From the NCBI RefSeq assembly GCF_946998875.1, contig NZ_CAMQAY010000002.1, forward strand, positions 99,026 to 163,025: 64,000 nt of DNA. The letters are read 5' to 3'. The DNA is from an uncultured Peptoniphilus sp. (GTDB taxonomy: Bacteria; Bacillota; Clostridia; Tissierellales; Peptoniphilaceae). The notes beneath the pieces were generated by a model that did no database searches, was not told the DNA's origin, and saw nothing but the letters and a program-made list of their open reading frames with translations. Below are positions 6,184 to 13,681 of this stretch, piece after piece. Each line of letters opens with the position of its first letter. Position 1 is the stretch's first letter. Both the position numbers and the translations under genes were made by a program.

Positions 6184-8121
6184 TTATTTTCTATCAGAAG
6201 GGAAATCAGCTTCAATGAAGTTTTGCTTCTCTTCTTGACATTCTGGACAAGTCCAGTCATCTGGTAATTTATCGAAATCTGTACCAGGATCAATTTCACC
6301 TTCTGGATCTCCATAGTTTGGATCATATTCATATCCGCATCCTGGACATACCATAACTTTATAATTTGGAGCTAATTTTCTAGGTTTAGATCTTCTAACT
6401 TTCTTCATTGGAGGTGCTTGTTCTTTTTCACCAGTTCCAAGAGCTTCTGCAAGAAGTGGCATAATTTCGAACATATCTCCAACAATACCATAGTCACAGT
6501 TCTTGAAGATTGGAGCACCTGCATTTTTGTTGATTGCAACAATTGTTGATGCGTTTTTAATACCCTTTAAGTGTTGGCTTGCTCCAGAAATACCACATGC
6601 AATGTATAGGTTGCCATTGAATTTTTGTCCAGACATACCAACGTATCTTTCAAGTGGTACAAGTTTTAATGTTTCAGCAACTGGTCTTGAAGAACCTAGT
6701 GCAGCGCCTGCAGCGTGAGCAAGTTCTCTTGCAAGATCCATGTTTTCTTCTCCGCCAATTCCTTTACCAACTGAAACAACCCTTTCAGCATCGTAAACAG
6801 GAGTGTCTATATCAATTCCAACAGAGAAATCATATCCATCTTTCTTTAAGTTTTTAACTAAAATGTCAACAGCTTCTTTTGCTGTGTCAGCTTTAATTAT
6901 TTCTCTCTTTCTATCTCCAGTGATAGGACCTGCCTTCTTATCTATTGCAGCAGCTCTACCTTTCTTCTTAGGAGCCTTTCCTACAAGGTGACTTGCAACT
7001 ACTACTCTTTGGATTTCAGAAGTACCTTCGTAGATAGTAGTAATCTTAGCATCTCTGAAGAATCTTTCTACATCCATTCCCTTTAGGTATCCGTTACCTC
7101 CGTGGATTTGAAGAGCTTCATTTACAACCCACATTGCAACTTCAGATGCAACAGTTTTTGCCATTGCAGCTTCCATTGAATAATTTTCATGATTTTGTTT
7201 CATTTCAGCAGCTGAATAAATCATAAGTCTTGCAGCTCTAATCTTAGTAGCCATATCTGCAAGCTTGAATGCAACAGCTTGTTGTTGAGCAATTGGTCTA
7301 CCAAATTGGATTCTTTCTTTTGCATAAGAAAGTGCAGCTTCGAAAGCACCTTGTGCAATACCAAGAGCTTGTGATGCAATACCAATTCTACCACCGTCAA
7401 GAGTTTGCATTGCAATTCTAAATCCTTGACCTTCTTTACCAAGTAAGTTTTCCTTTGGAATCTTAACATTGTTAAATTGAAGTTCAGCAGTAGTTGAAGA
7501 TCTAATACCTAATTTGTCATAGTGATCTCCGAAAGTAAATCCTTCCCAACCTTTTTCTACTATGAAAGCAGAAATTCCGTGAGTACCTATACCTGGTGTA
7601 GTAACTGCATATACAACATAAGTATCTGCAGCAGGAGCATTAGTAATAAAGATTTTATTACCATTTAAAATATAATAATCGCCATCAAGTACAGCAGTTG
7701 TTTCTGTGCCGCCAGCATCAGAGCCTGCATTAGGTTCTGTTAAACCAAAAGCTCCAAGTTTTTTACCTTGTGCAAGTGGTTTTAAATATTTTTCTTTTTG
7801 TTCCTTTGTACCAAAAGCTTGGATAGGATAAGAACCTAGTGATGTATGTGCTGATAAAACAACGCCGACACCTGCATCAACTCTTGATAATTCTTCAACA
7901 GCGATAGCATAAGAAATAACATCCTTACCTGCGCCACCTTCTTCTTCAGGATAAGGTAGACCCATCCAACCGTTTTCGCCAATTTTCTTAATGATTTCTT
8001 CTGGAAATTCATTGTTTTGATCAAGTCCAAATGATAATGGCTTAATTTCTGCTTCTGCAAACTCTCTAATAGCTTTACGAAGAGCTTCATGTTCAGCAGT
8101 AGTCTTATACAAATTTGACAT
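6184..8121 (-). CDS. Acyl-CoA dehydrogenase / ETF-alpha FAD domain / rubredoxin fusion
   Basis: A 645-residue three-part protein. Residues 1-380 are a short-chain (butyryl-CoA type) acyl-CoA dehydrogenase with the catalytic glutamate in IYEGTSEIQR (E365) and the FAD/substrate motifs FGLTEPNAGSD and LQIHGGNGY. Residues about 405-560 are the C-terminal FAD-binding domain of electron-transfer flavoprotein alpha (VVSVGKGIGG, MSGQKFNGNLYIACGISGA, GDMFEIMPLL); the ETF-alpha N-terminal domain and any ETF-beta are absent. Residues 588-640 are a rubredoxin with C592, C595, C625 and C628. The start at 8121 follows AAGGAGG. The domain order suggests electrons pass from acyl-CoA through two flavins to rubredoxin and then to the flavodiiron protein encoded 11 bp downstream. 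Confidence 0.92.
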   Translation of the reverse strand: MSNLYKTTAEHEALRKAIREFAEAEIKPLSFGLDQNNEFPEEIIKKIGENGWMGLPYPEEEGGAGKDVISYAIAVEELSRVDAGVGVVLSAHTSLGSYPIQAFGTKEQKEKYLKPLAQGKKLGAFGLTEPNAGSDAGGTETTAVLDGDYYILNGNKIFITNAPAADTYVVYAVTTPGIGTHGISAFIVEKGWEGFTFGDHYDKLGIRSSTTAELQFNNVKIPKENLLGKEGQGFRIAMQTLDGGRIGIASQALGIAQGAFEAALSYAKERIQFGRPIAQQQAVAFKLADMATKIRAARLMIYSAAEMKQNHENYSMEAAMAKTVASEVAMWVVNEALQIHGGNGYLKGMDVERFFRDAKITTIYEGTSEIQRVVVASHLVGKAPKKKGRAAAIDKKAGPITGDRKREIIKADTAKEAVDILVKNLKKDGYDFSVGIDIDTPVYDAERVVSVGKGIGGEENMDLARELAHAAGAALGSSRPVAETLKLVPLERYVGMSGQKFNGNLYIACGISGASQHLKGIKNASTIVAINKNAGAPIFKNCDYGIVGDMFEIMPLLAEALGTGEKEQAPPMKKVRRSKPRKLAPNYKVMVCPGCGYEYDPNYGDPEGEIDPGTDFDKLPDDWTCPECQEEKQNFIEADFPSDRK

Positions 8122-8158
8122 ATTTTCCTCCTTTTTAAATTAAAGAATACTTGAAATA

Positions 8159-8181
8159 TTTTTCACTTTAATTGTGAAAAA
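8159..8181. promoter_or_regulatory. Inverted repeat in the leader of the dehydrogenase-flavodiiron operon
   Basis: TTTTTCAC (8159-8166) and GTGAAAAA (8174-8181) form perfect 8-bp arms around a 7-bp centre, between the predicted transcription start and the start codon. It could be a repressor operator or an mRNA stem; there is no T tract to make it a terminator. Confidence 0.4.
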
Positions 8182-8200
8182 CAAAAGATACACCAAAGCG

Positions 8201-8244
8201 GTATACAATAATTAAAGTATACAACAACTTACCTAAAGTGTCAA
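8201..8244 (-). promoter_or_regulatory. Promoter of the dehydrogenase-flavodiiron operon with TTGTATAC direct repeats
   Basis: Minus strand: -35 TTGACA (8244-8239), 17 bp, -10 TATACT (8221-8216). Two copies of TTGTATAC (8224-8217 and 8208-8201), 16 bp apart, cover the -10 and the start point, which suggests an operator. The rest of the 320-bp gap to the nitroreductase gene (to 8441) is AT-rich; a weak plus-strand promoter (TTATTG, 17 bp, TATAAA) may serve that gene. Confidence 0.6.
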
Positions 8245-8441
8245 AACATTTTCATCAAATTTGAGTTAAAATTTTTAAAATTTTTTTCTCGAATTATTAT
8301 ATTCTTTGACTAGATTATATATACCCCTTTTTAGTAAATAAAACATTAAATTAGTTAATTTTAATAATTTATTGTAAAATAATTTTTTTGCTATAAAATA
8401 TAAAGTTAATAAGACTAAAATCATTAAAAAAGGAGGAAAAA

Positions 8442-9023
8442 ATGAATTTAGAAAATTTATTAGAATGGAGACGAAGCTATAGGAAGTTTGACGAAACTAG
8501 GTTAATTTCAAAGAATGATATTGATGAAATTTTATCTTCTATTAAATTTTCATCTTGCGCCAACAACAGACAGTACCTTAGATTTATTTCTGTTGAAAGT
8601 AAAGAAAAGGTTTTAGAAATTTTCGAAAACACAAGATGGGCTGCTTCCCTACCTAACAATATGGGAAAACCCAAAGAAGGCGAAAGACCAGTTTATTTTA
8701 TTGCTATTTTAAGTGACGATGACAAAAAGCTTAGGTTTAACGGCATTGATGAGGGTCTAGTTATTTCTAATTTAACTCTTACCGCTGCAGAAAAAGGTAT
8801 TGGCTCTTGCATTATTGGAAGTGTAAACGACAAAAAAATGCGTGAGATTTTAAATTATGAGGACAATTATTCCTGCGAAGTAGTAATTGCCTTTGGCTAT
8901 CCAAAGGTTAAGTCAACTATAAAGGAAATAGAAATAGGTGAAGACCAGTCTTATTATTTAGACGAAGATGGCAACTACATAGTGCCAAAGTATAAATTAA
9001 AGGACATCCTTAGGAGAATATAA
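8442..9023 (+). CDS. Nitroreductase family protein
   Basis: A 193-residue FMN enzyme of the nitroreductase fold. The N-terminal WRRSYRKFDE gives the phosphate-binding RRSxRxF motif, followed by SSCANNRQYLRF; GIGSCIIGSVNDKK and VVIAFGYP are the conserved C-terminal glycine motifs. The start at 8442 follows AAGGAGGAAAAA. The last base of its stop codon is shared with the start of the EIIC-like permease (TAATG), so the two are cotranslated. The natural substrate cannot be told from sequence; NAD(P)H-dependent reduction of nitro compounds or quinones is the family activity. Confidence 0.88.
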   Translation: MNLENLLEWRRSYRKFDETRLISKNDIDEILSSIKFSSCANNRQYLRFISVESKEKVLEIFENTRWAASLPNNMGKPKEGERPVYFIAILSDDDKKLRFNGIDEGLVISNLTLTAAEKGIGSCIIGSVNDKKMREILNYEDNYSCEVVIAFGYPKVKSTIKEIEIGEDQSYYLDEDGNYIVPKYKLKDILRRI

Positions 9024-10042
9024 TGACAAAAGAAAAATTTAGCGAAAAATTAAAGAAGAAGGCAAAATTATATTTTATTGACGCTCTTGGCGCCATGGCA
9101 TTTGGTCTTTTTGCCACCCTACTTGTAGGCACAATTTTAAATACTATTGGCAAAAGTTTTAACATTGCCTTTTTGACAGATGTGCTTTGGCCCTTGGCTC
9201 AAAAGGCTACAGGACCTGCCATAGCAGTAGCTATTGCAACGGCAATGTATGCACCAAGTCTTGTGGTCTATGCTGCAACTGTTGTGGGTATTGCAGGCAA
9301 TGAACTTGGCGGACCTATGGGGGTTTACATTGCAACAATTTTTGCTGTTGAATTTGGAAAACTTGTTAGCAGAAAAACAAAAATCGACATCATAATCACT
9401 CCTGCTGTTACAGTTTTAGTTGGTGTCTTTATAGCAAACTTCGTTGGACCATACATAGGTGCCTTTATGAACCTTCTCGGTGCAATTATTATTAATGCTA
9501 CAGATAAGGCTCCTTTCTTTATGGGAATTATTGTATCAGTTATTGTTGGAATAGTTTTAACTCTTCCAATTTCGTCTGCTGCCCTCTGCATGATGCTTTC
9601 CCTTTCATCTCTAGCTGGTGGAGCTGCAACTATTGGCTGTTGTTGTCAAATGGTTGGCTTTGCAGTAATTTCTTATAGGGACAATAAAATGGAAGGACTT
9701 GTGGCACAAGGTCTTGGTACTTCTATGCTACAGATGCCAAATATTGTGAGAAAGCCAATAATTATTATTCCGCCAATTATTTCATCTGCAATCTTAGGAC
9801 CAGTTTCTACTATGGTTTTTAAACTTGAAAACACACCACTAGGCTCTGGCATGGGCACAAGTGGACTTGTTGGACAAATCTCTACCTTCACAGCAATGCC
9901 AGATGTCCCCTTCATGAAACTTCTTGGCATAGTTTTACTAATGCACATAATCTTGCCAGCACTTGTAACCTTTGCAATTTATGAAATATTTTACCGCAAG
10001 GGACTAATCCAAGAAGGCGACATGAAATTATATTTTAAATAA
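9023..10042 (+). CDS. PTS EIIC-like integral membrane permease (orphan)
   Basis: A 339-residue membrane protein with about ten hydrophobic segments and the repeated Gly/Pro/Ala-rich pattern of the PTS_EIIC_2 group (AIATAMYAPSLVVYAATVVG, NELGGPMGVYIATIFAVEFG, GPVSTMVFKLENTPLGSGMG). No EIIA or EIIB domain is fused or encoded nearby, so phosphotransferase-linked transport cannot be assumed; the family has many stand-alone members of unknown substrate. It overlaps the nitroreductase by one base and is closed by a terminator at 10048-10072. A cluster CCC near residue 200 (ATIGCCCQMVGF) is unusual for a sugar permease. Confidence 0.8.
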   Translation: MTKEKFSEKLKKKAKLYFIDALGAMAFGLFATLLVGTILNTIGKSFNIAFLTDVLWPLAQKATGPAIAVAIATAMYAPSLVVYAATVVGIAGNELGGPMGVYIATIFAVEFGKLVSRKTKIDIIITPAVTVLVGVFIANFVGPYIGAFMNLLGAIIINATDKAPFFMGIIVSVIVGIVLTLPISSAALCMMLSLSSLAGGAATIGCCCQMVGFAVISYRDNKMEGLVAQGLGTSMLQMPNIVRKPIIIIPPIISSAILGPVSTMVFKLENTPLGSGMGTSGLVGQISTFTAMPDVPFMKLLGIVLLMHIILPALVTFAIYEIFYRKGLIQEGDMKLYFK

Positions 10043-10047
10043 AAATT

Positions 10048-10072
10048 ACGAGCTCAAGGCTCGTTTTTTTTT
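10048..10072 (+). terminator. Terminator of the nitroreductase-EIIC operon
   Basis: Stem ACGAGC/GCTCGT with a 5-nt loop and nine T, starting 5 bp after the stop codon. Confidence 0.9.
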
Positions 10073-10081
10073 GCAAAAAAA

Positions 10082-10106
10082 TTGGCTCATCAACTTGATG
10101 AACCAA
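10082..10106 (-). terminator. Terminator of the hemolysin III family gene
   Basis: Inverted repeat TTGGCTCATCAA / TTGATGAACCAA (one mismatch that becomes a G-U pair in minus-strand RNA), flanked on the minus strand by a T tract. Confidence 0.8.
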
Positions 10107-10112
10107 AATTTT

Positions 10113-10766
10113 TTATGAAATATAAAGATAAAAGGCAATAAAGTGAATTATTGATGCTGCTAGGACAAAGAAGTGCCAAATTATATGATTGTATTTGAAC
10201 TTCTTTGACTTGTAAAAATAAGTCCCTGCAGTGTATACAACTCCACCTAAGACTAATAGAAGCATAAACTTCCAAGTTGTGTTTGCTACAATTGGCTTAA
10301 TTAAAAATACAGAAAGCCAACCCATGGCAATATAAATAATAACAGAAATAGTCTTTAACTTGTCATAATTTTTGTATGTAGCAATTTTAAAAACTGTACC
10401 AAAGAGAGCTATTGCCCAAATTAATATTATAAAAAATAATCTAAATCTTCCCCTTGTAAGTAAAAGTATAATTGGCGTAAAACTTCCTGCTATAAAATAA
10501 TAAATGGAAACATGGTCGAAAATCCTAAGAATTTTCTTTACCTTTTCCTTTTGAACTGCGTGATAAATTGTGCTCATTAAAAATAAAAAAATGAAACATC
10601 CACCATAAATAGAAAAGGCAACTGTTTTTAAGACATCACCACTATTCACACTTGGAATAATTAGCATCAATAGAAAAATAATTCCAAGTAAAACTCCTAG
10701 GGCGTGACTAATTGCATTTGCCATTTCTATTCTAAAAAATTCTCTAGAATTTGTTTTTGATAACAT
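10113..10766 (-). CDS. Hemolysin III family (YqfA/PAQR-like) membrane protein
   Basis: A 217-residue protein with seven predicted membrane helices and the conserved polar motifs of the HlyIII/PAQR family: NAISHALG (helix 1), STIYHA (helix 2), FDHVSIYYFIAGSFTP (helix 3) and the C-terminal HIIWHFFVLAASIIHF. These His, Asp and Ser residues are the putative metal site of a membrane hydrolase. The start at 10766 follows AAAGGAGTG. The gene stands alone between two terminators. The haemolysin name is historical; the true role in Firmicutes is unknown. Confidence 0.9.
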   Translation of the reverse strand: MLSKTNSREFFRIEMANAISHALGVLLGIIFLLMLIIPSVNSGDVLKTVAFSIYGGCFIFLFLMSTIYHAVQKEKVKKILRIFDHVSIYYFIAGSFTPIILLLTRGRFRLFFIILIWAIALFGTVFKIATYKNYDKLKTISVIIYIAMGWLSVFLIKPIVANTTWKFMLLLVLGGVVYTAGTYFYKSKKFKYNHIIWHFFVLAASIIHFIAFYLYIS

Positions 10767-10834
10767 ATCTTCACTCCTTTTGCCAATTATACAACTTTTA
10801 ATGTTTTTGGTAAATAACTTTTTAGCCCTTTAAA

Positions 10835-10863
10835 CTAAAAAAAAGATGGGCATTACCCATCTT
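10835..10863 (-). terminator. Terminator of the GNAT gene
   Basis: Stem AAGATGGG/CCCATCTT with loop CATTA, followed on the minus strand by eight T. Confidence 0.9.
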
Positions 10864-10875
10864 AATTTAAAAAAA

Positions 10876-11142
10876 TTATGCTCTTACATCATCAAATTCG
10901 CTTGATTCAAGTTTTTTCTCAACATAGGAACAAGTTCCCTTTATTTTTTTATTTTCACTTCTTGCATCTTCTACAAGTTTTTTTACAAGCTCACCTGCAA
11001 GACCTTGTCCACCAAATTCTGGCTTAACAATTGTGTGTTGGGCATCTATTACATTGCCCTCTTCAACATATTGTAAAATTCCCTTGTAGTTAAACTCGTC
11101 ATCGCCTATATAATAACAGTTTCTACCTTTTTTAACTTCCAT
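10876..11142 (-). CDS. Minimal GNAT-fold N-acetyltransferase (YjdJ/COG2388 type)
   Basis: An 88-residue protein covering the core of the YjdJ-like GNAT group: a short beta-rich start with ILQYVEEGNVIDAQHTIV, then EFGGQGLAGELVKKLVEDAR, in which GGQGLAG is the acetyl-CoA pyrophosphate-binding loop. A Cys-containing motif (GTCSYVEKKL) follows, as in this family. The start at 11142 follows GAGGGGGTC. The substrate is unknown; such small enzymes may act on small molecules or protein N-termini. It stands alone, with a hairpin at 11161-11178 just upstream. Confidence 0.85.
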   Translation of the reverse strand: MEVKKGRNCYYIGDDEFNYKGILQYVEEGNVIDAQHTIVKPEFGGQGLAGELVKKLVEDARSENKKIKGTCSYVEKKLESSEFDDVRA

Positions 11143-11160
11143 AATGACCCCCTCAAATTA

Positions 11161-11178
11161 GTATTACTTTTGTAATAC
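11161..11178. promoter_or_regulatory. Perfect inverted repeat before the GNAT gene
   Basis: GTATTAC-TTTT-GTAATAC. It sits where a minus-strand -10 (TATTAC) for the GNAT gene would fall (possible -35 GTGACA 16 bp upstream), so it may be an operator; it may instead be a weak terminator of the heptad-repeat operon. Confidence 0.4.
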
Positions 11179-11200
11179 CCAAATTTTAGGATTTGTCACA

Positions 11201-13660
11201 TTATTTTATTTTTTCGATTATTCTATACTTAGTGTCAAAACCTTCAGAAGTTCCTGTAAAGGATGAATCTTCTTTAGAGAGTTCAGACATAGTGTCAACA
11301 ATTTCTTTAAACTCAGGAAGTTCTTGTGTCTTCTTGTCTAGTTCATCAATTCCCTTTTGTTTAAATTCTTCTAATTTTTCTGCAAAAATTTTCATGTTGT
11401 CGCCTATTAAAACTCCGCCATCTTTTAATTCAATAGCTCCAGAGTTTAAGTCGATGATTCCGTCATCTAACTTCTTAATTCCATCTCTCAAAGGAACTAC
11501 ACCTTCAGTCTTAAGTCTTGGAAAATCTTTAAATAATACAGACTTGTCGCGAAATTCTAATAGTCCCTCAGTAAGTTCATTTGCTCCTGAATTTAGTTTA
11601 GGTGAATTTGAGTCAAGCTCAGTAATTGCATCTGTAAATTTATTTACTGCATCCTCACTCTTTTCTGTTCCTTCTCTTAATTTTGATGAGCCGTCCTTTA
11701 ATTTTCCTGCTGCATCATCAAGTTTGACAAGAGAATCTGAGAGCTTCATTAGTTGTGAAGTGTCTAGTTTTGATGCTGCTTCTGACATAGCCTTTTCAAG
11801 AGCAGAATTAATTTGGTTTGCTCCATTAGAAAGTTCTGTTGTTCCACCTTTTAACTCTTCAAGGCCTGCAGGAAGTTGACTTGCTCCAGCATTTATTTGT
11901 TCTGATGCTTGTGCAAGTTGATTCATTCCACCTTTTAACTCATCTAGACCTTTTAATTTGTCAGTCATACCTGTTAAAGCTTTTAATCCTTGGAGATCAG
12001 CTCCAACTTTTTTTGCTGATCCACCAATACTTTGTGCATTTTCTCCAATATTACCTGCAGTTTGACCTAAATTTGCTGCCGCACCCTGTAATATTCCAAT
12101 AGCTTGTTGAGCTGCAGGGTCCTCACTTTGACTTAGGATGGCTATAGCTTTTCCAATTTCAGCAGCTGATGCTCCAATGAACTTTGAATTTCCACCAATA
12201 GCCAGTGCCTTTGCACCAATATCTTGAAGATTATCTTCAACATTAATATTTCCAAGTCCTGATAGATCTGGCGCCTTCATGGCTTGAACTTCATTATTTA
12301 AGGCTTGAAAATTAGAATTAAATTCACTTTCACCTGCTGCAAGTTTATTTGCACCTTCATAAGCCTTTGCTGCTCCTGCCTCAAGTTTTTGGGCGCCGGC
12401 AGAAAGCTGTCCTATTCCAGATTTTAATTCTGCCAACTTCTTTAAAGCTTCTTCCTTCATTTCGTCAATCTTACTTAATTTACTTGAACCTTCTCTTAAT
12501 TGTACTGTGGCATCCTTTAACTTTCCAAGTCCATTGTCTAGTTCAACTGAACCATCGTGAAGTTTTTTGGCTCCATCTTTCATTTCTCCAGTTTTTTCAT
12601 TCATCTTGCCCACTGCAGAAGTGTAGTCGCTAATTCCAGAAGTTAATTTGCTACCACCTTCATACATTTCTTCTGCTGCACCTGGAATTGGCTCAACCTT
12701 TTCAATTACTTCGTCTATTTTTTCTTCGAAGTCTCCAGATTTATCGTAAAGCTCCTTGGAACCATCCTTAAGTTTAACAGTTCCATCGCCAAGTTCACTT
12801 AGACCATCATTTAATTTGCCTTGGGCTTCAGATAGTTTTGTAGAAGCGTCAACTAATTTTTGTGAATTGTCTTCAAGCTCTCTAACGCCGTCACGAAGCT
12901 TGTCAATTGTCTCTAAATCTGCTTCGTTTTGGAATAACTCATTAGAAATTACCACATAAGCTTCCACAGGATCGTAATCTTTTACATCCATTTCAACCAC
13001 TGCTTCACTTCTAAATTCTTCCATTTGCCTATCTTCTAAAATACTTTCAAAGTTTCCTCTAAGACCTGGAGTCAATACTGAAGTTACAACTTCATTTTTG
13101 CCATCCTTTGCGATTTTTGCATCATCAGACTCAATGTTTGATGCAACTTCTTGTGGGAAGGATAGGGCTGCTATAACTGTATAAGGTGCATAGACCTTAG
13201 TTTTTTTGCCAGCAATGTTCTTTATAACATACTTATTGTTTTCAGTTGAAATAACTAATTTAAGGTGGCCAGACTTGCCCTTTAATTCACTATTTTCCAT
13301 TTTTTCGCCGTCAAGATAATAATCAATTTTTACATCAATTGGAATATTTTCTTCACTTTTGCCTTGGTAGTAAATGTCCTTTACATTTTCATCCCAATAA
13401 ATATAACCATTTTTATTTTCAACTTCTTCATCAGTCTTCAAATTTTTAACATTTTTTAAATTGGACTTGTCCTTGCCCTTAATATTTTCTTCTGAATTTA
13501 ACCAAACTGAAACAGTTTTATCTTTAATGTTGTCATTTTCTTTTAAGACATAAACAGTTTCACTCTTATTTATGACTTCTGATGCAGCAAAAGCTGTGTT
13601 TGTCAAAATCATTGAAGATAATACAACTGTTATTACACCTTTTTGAACTTTTTTATTCAT
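11201..13660 (-). CDS. Secreted heptad-repeat coiled-coil protein, partner of an RND transporter
   Basis: An 819-residue exported protein. A signal peptide ends near residue 26 (TNTAFA|ASEV). Residues 30-245 are a mixed region of unknown fold; residues 250-800 consist mainly of the X-X-X-Leu-X-X-Gly heptad (GLSELGDGTVKLKDGSKEL, GSVELDNGLGKLKDA and so on), the pattern found in YhgE/Pip-like proteins and proteins encoded beside MmpL-type exporters. No C-terminal membrane anchor or sorting signal is visible. It is the last gene of the tetR-RND operon, 21 bp after the transporter, with GGAGAAG before the start. It likely acts as an extracytoplasmic adaptor or surface partner of the transporter; the cargo is unknown. 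Confidence 0.8.
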   Translation of the reverse strand: MNKKVQKGVITVVLSSMILTNTAFAASEVINKSETVYVLKENDNIKDKTVSVWLNSEENIKGKDKSNLKNVKNLKTDEEVENKNGYIYWDENVKDIYYQGKSEENIPIDVKIDYYLDGEKMENSELKGKSGHLKLVISTENNKYVIKNIAGKKTKVYAPYTVIAALSFPQEVASNIESDDAKIAKDGKNEVVTSVLTPGLRGNFESILEDRQMEEFRSEAVVEMDVKDYDPVEAYVVISNELFQNEADLETIDKLRDGVRELEDNSQKLVDASTKLSEAQGKLNDGLSELGDGTVKLKDGSKELYDKSGDFEEKIDEVIEKVEPIPGAAEEMYEGGSKLTSGISDYTSAVGKMNEKTGEMKDGAKKLHDGSVELDNGLGKLKDATVQLREGSSKLSKIDEMKEEALKKLAELKSGIGQLSAGAQKLEAGAAKAYEGANKLAAGESEFNSNFQALNNEVQAMKAPDLSGLGNINVEDNLQDIGAKALAIGGNSKFIGASAAEIGKAIAILSQSEDPAAQQAIGILQGAAANLGQTAGNIGENAQSIGGSAKKVGADLQGLKALTGMTDKLKGLDELKGGMNQLAQASEQINAGASQLPAGLEELKGGTTELSNGANQINSALEKAMSEAASKLDTSQLMKLSDSLVKLDDAAGKLKDGSSKLREGTEKSEDAVNKFTDAITELDSNSPKLNSGANELTEGLLEFRDKSVLFKDFPRLKTEGVVPLRDGIKKLDDGIIDLNSGAIELKDGGVLIGDNMKIFAEKLEEFKQKGIDELDKKTQELPEFKEIVDTMSELSKEDSSFTGTSEGFDTKYRIIEKIK

Positions 13661-13681
13661 ATTCTTCTCCTTAAAATAATA

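Noticed and set aside
8159..8181. TTTTTCAC/GTGAAAAA as a Rex or CRP site
   Set aside because: Spacing and centre do not fit either consensus well; kept only as an unnamed inverted repeat.
9023..10042. Full PTS sugar uptake system
   Set aside because: No EIIA or EIIB domain nearby or fused; described as an orphan EIIC-like permease.
11193..13000. Several long plus-strand ORFs opposite the heptad-repeat protein gene (for example 228 codons from 11193)
   Set aside because: They arise from the repetitive, Ser/Leu-biased antisense of the heptad repeats; no ribosome binding sites or sensible proteins.
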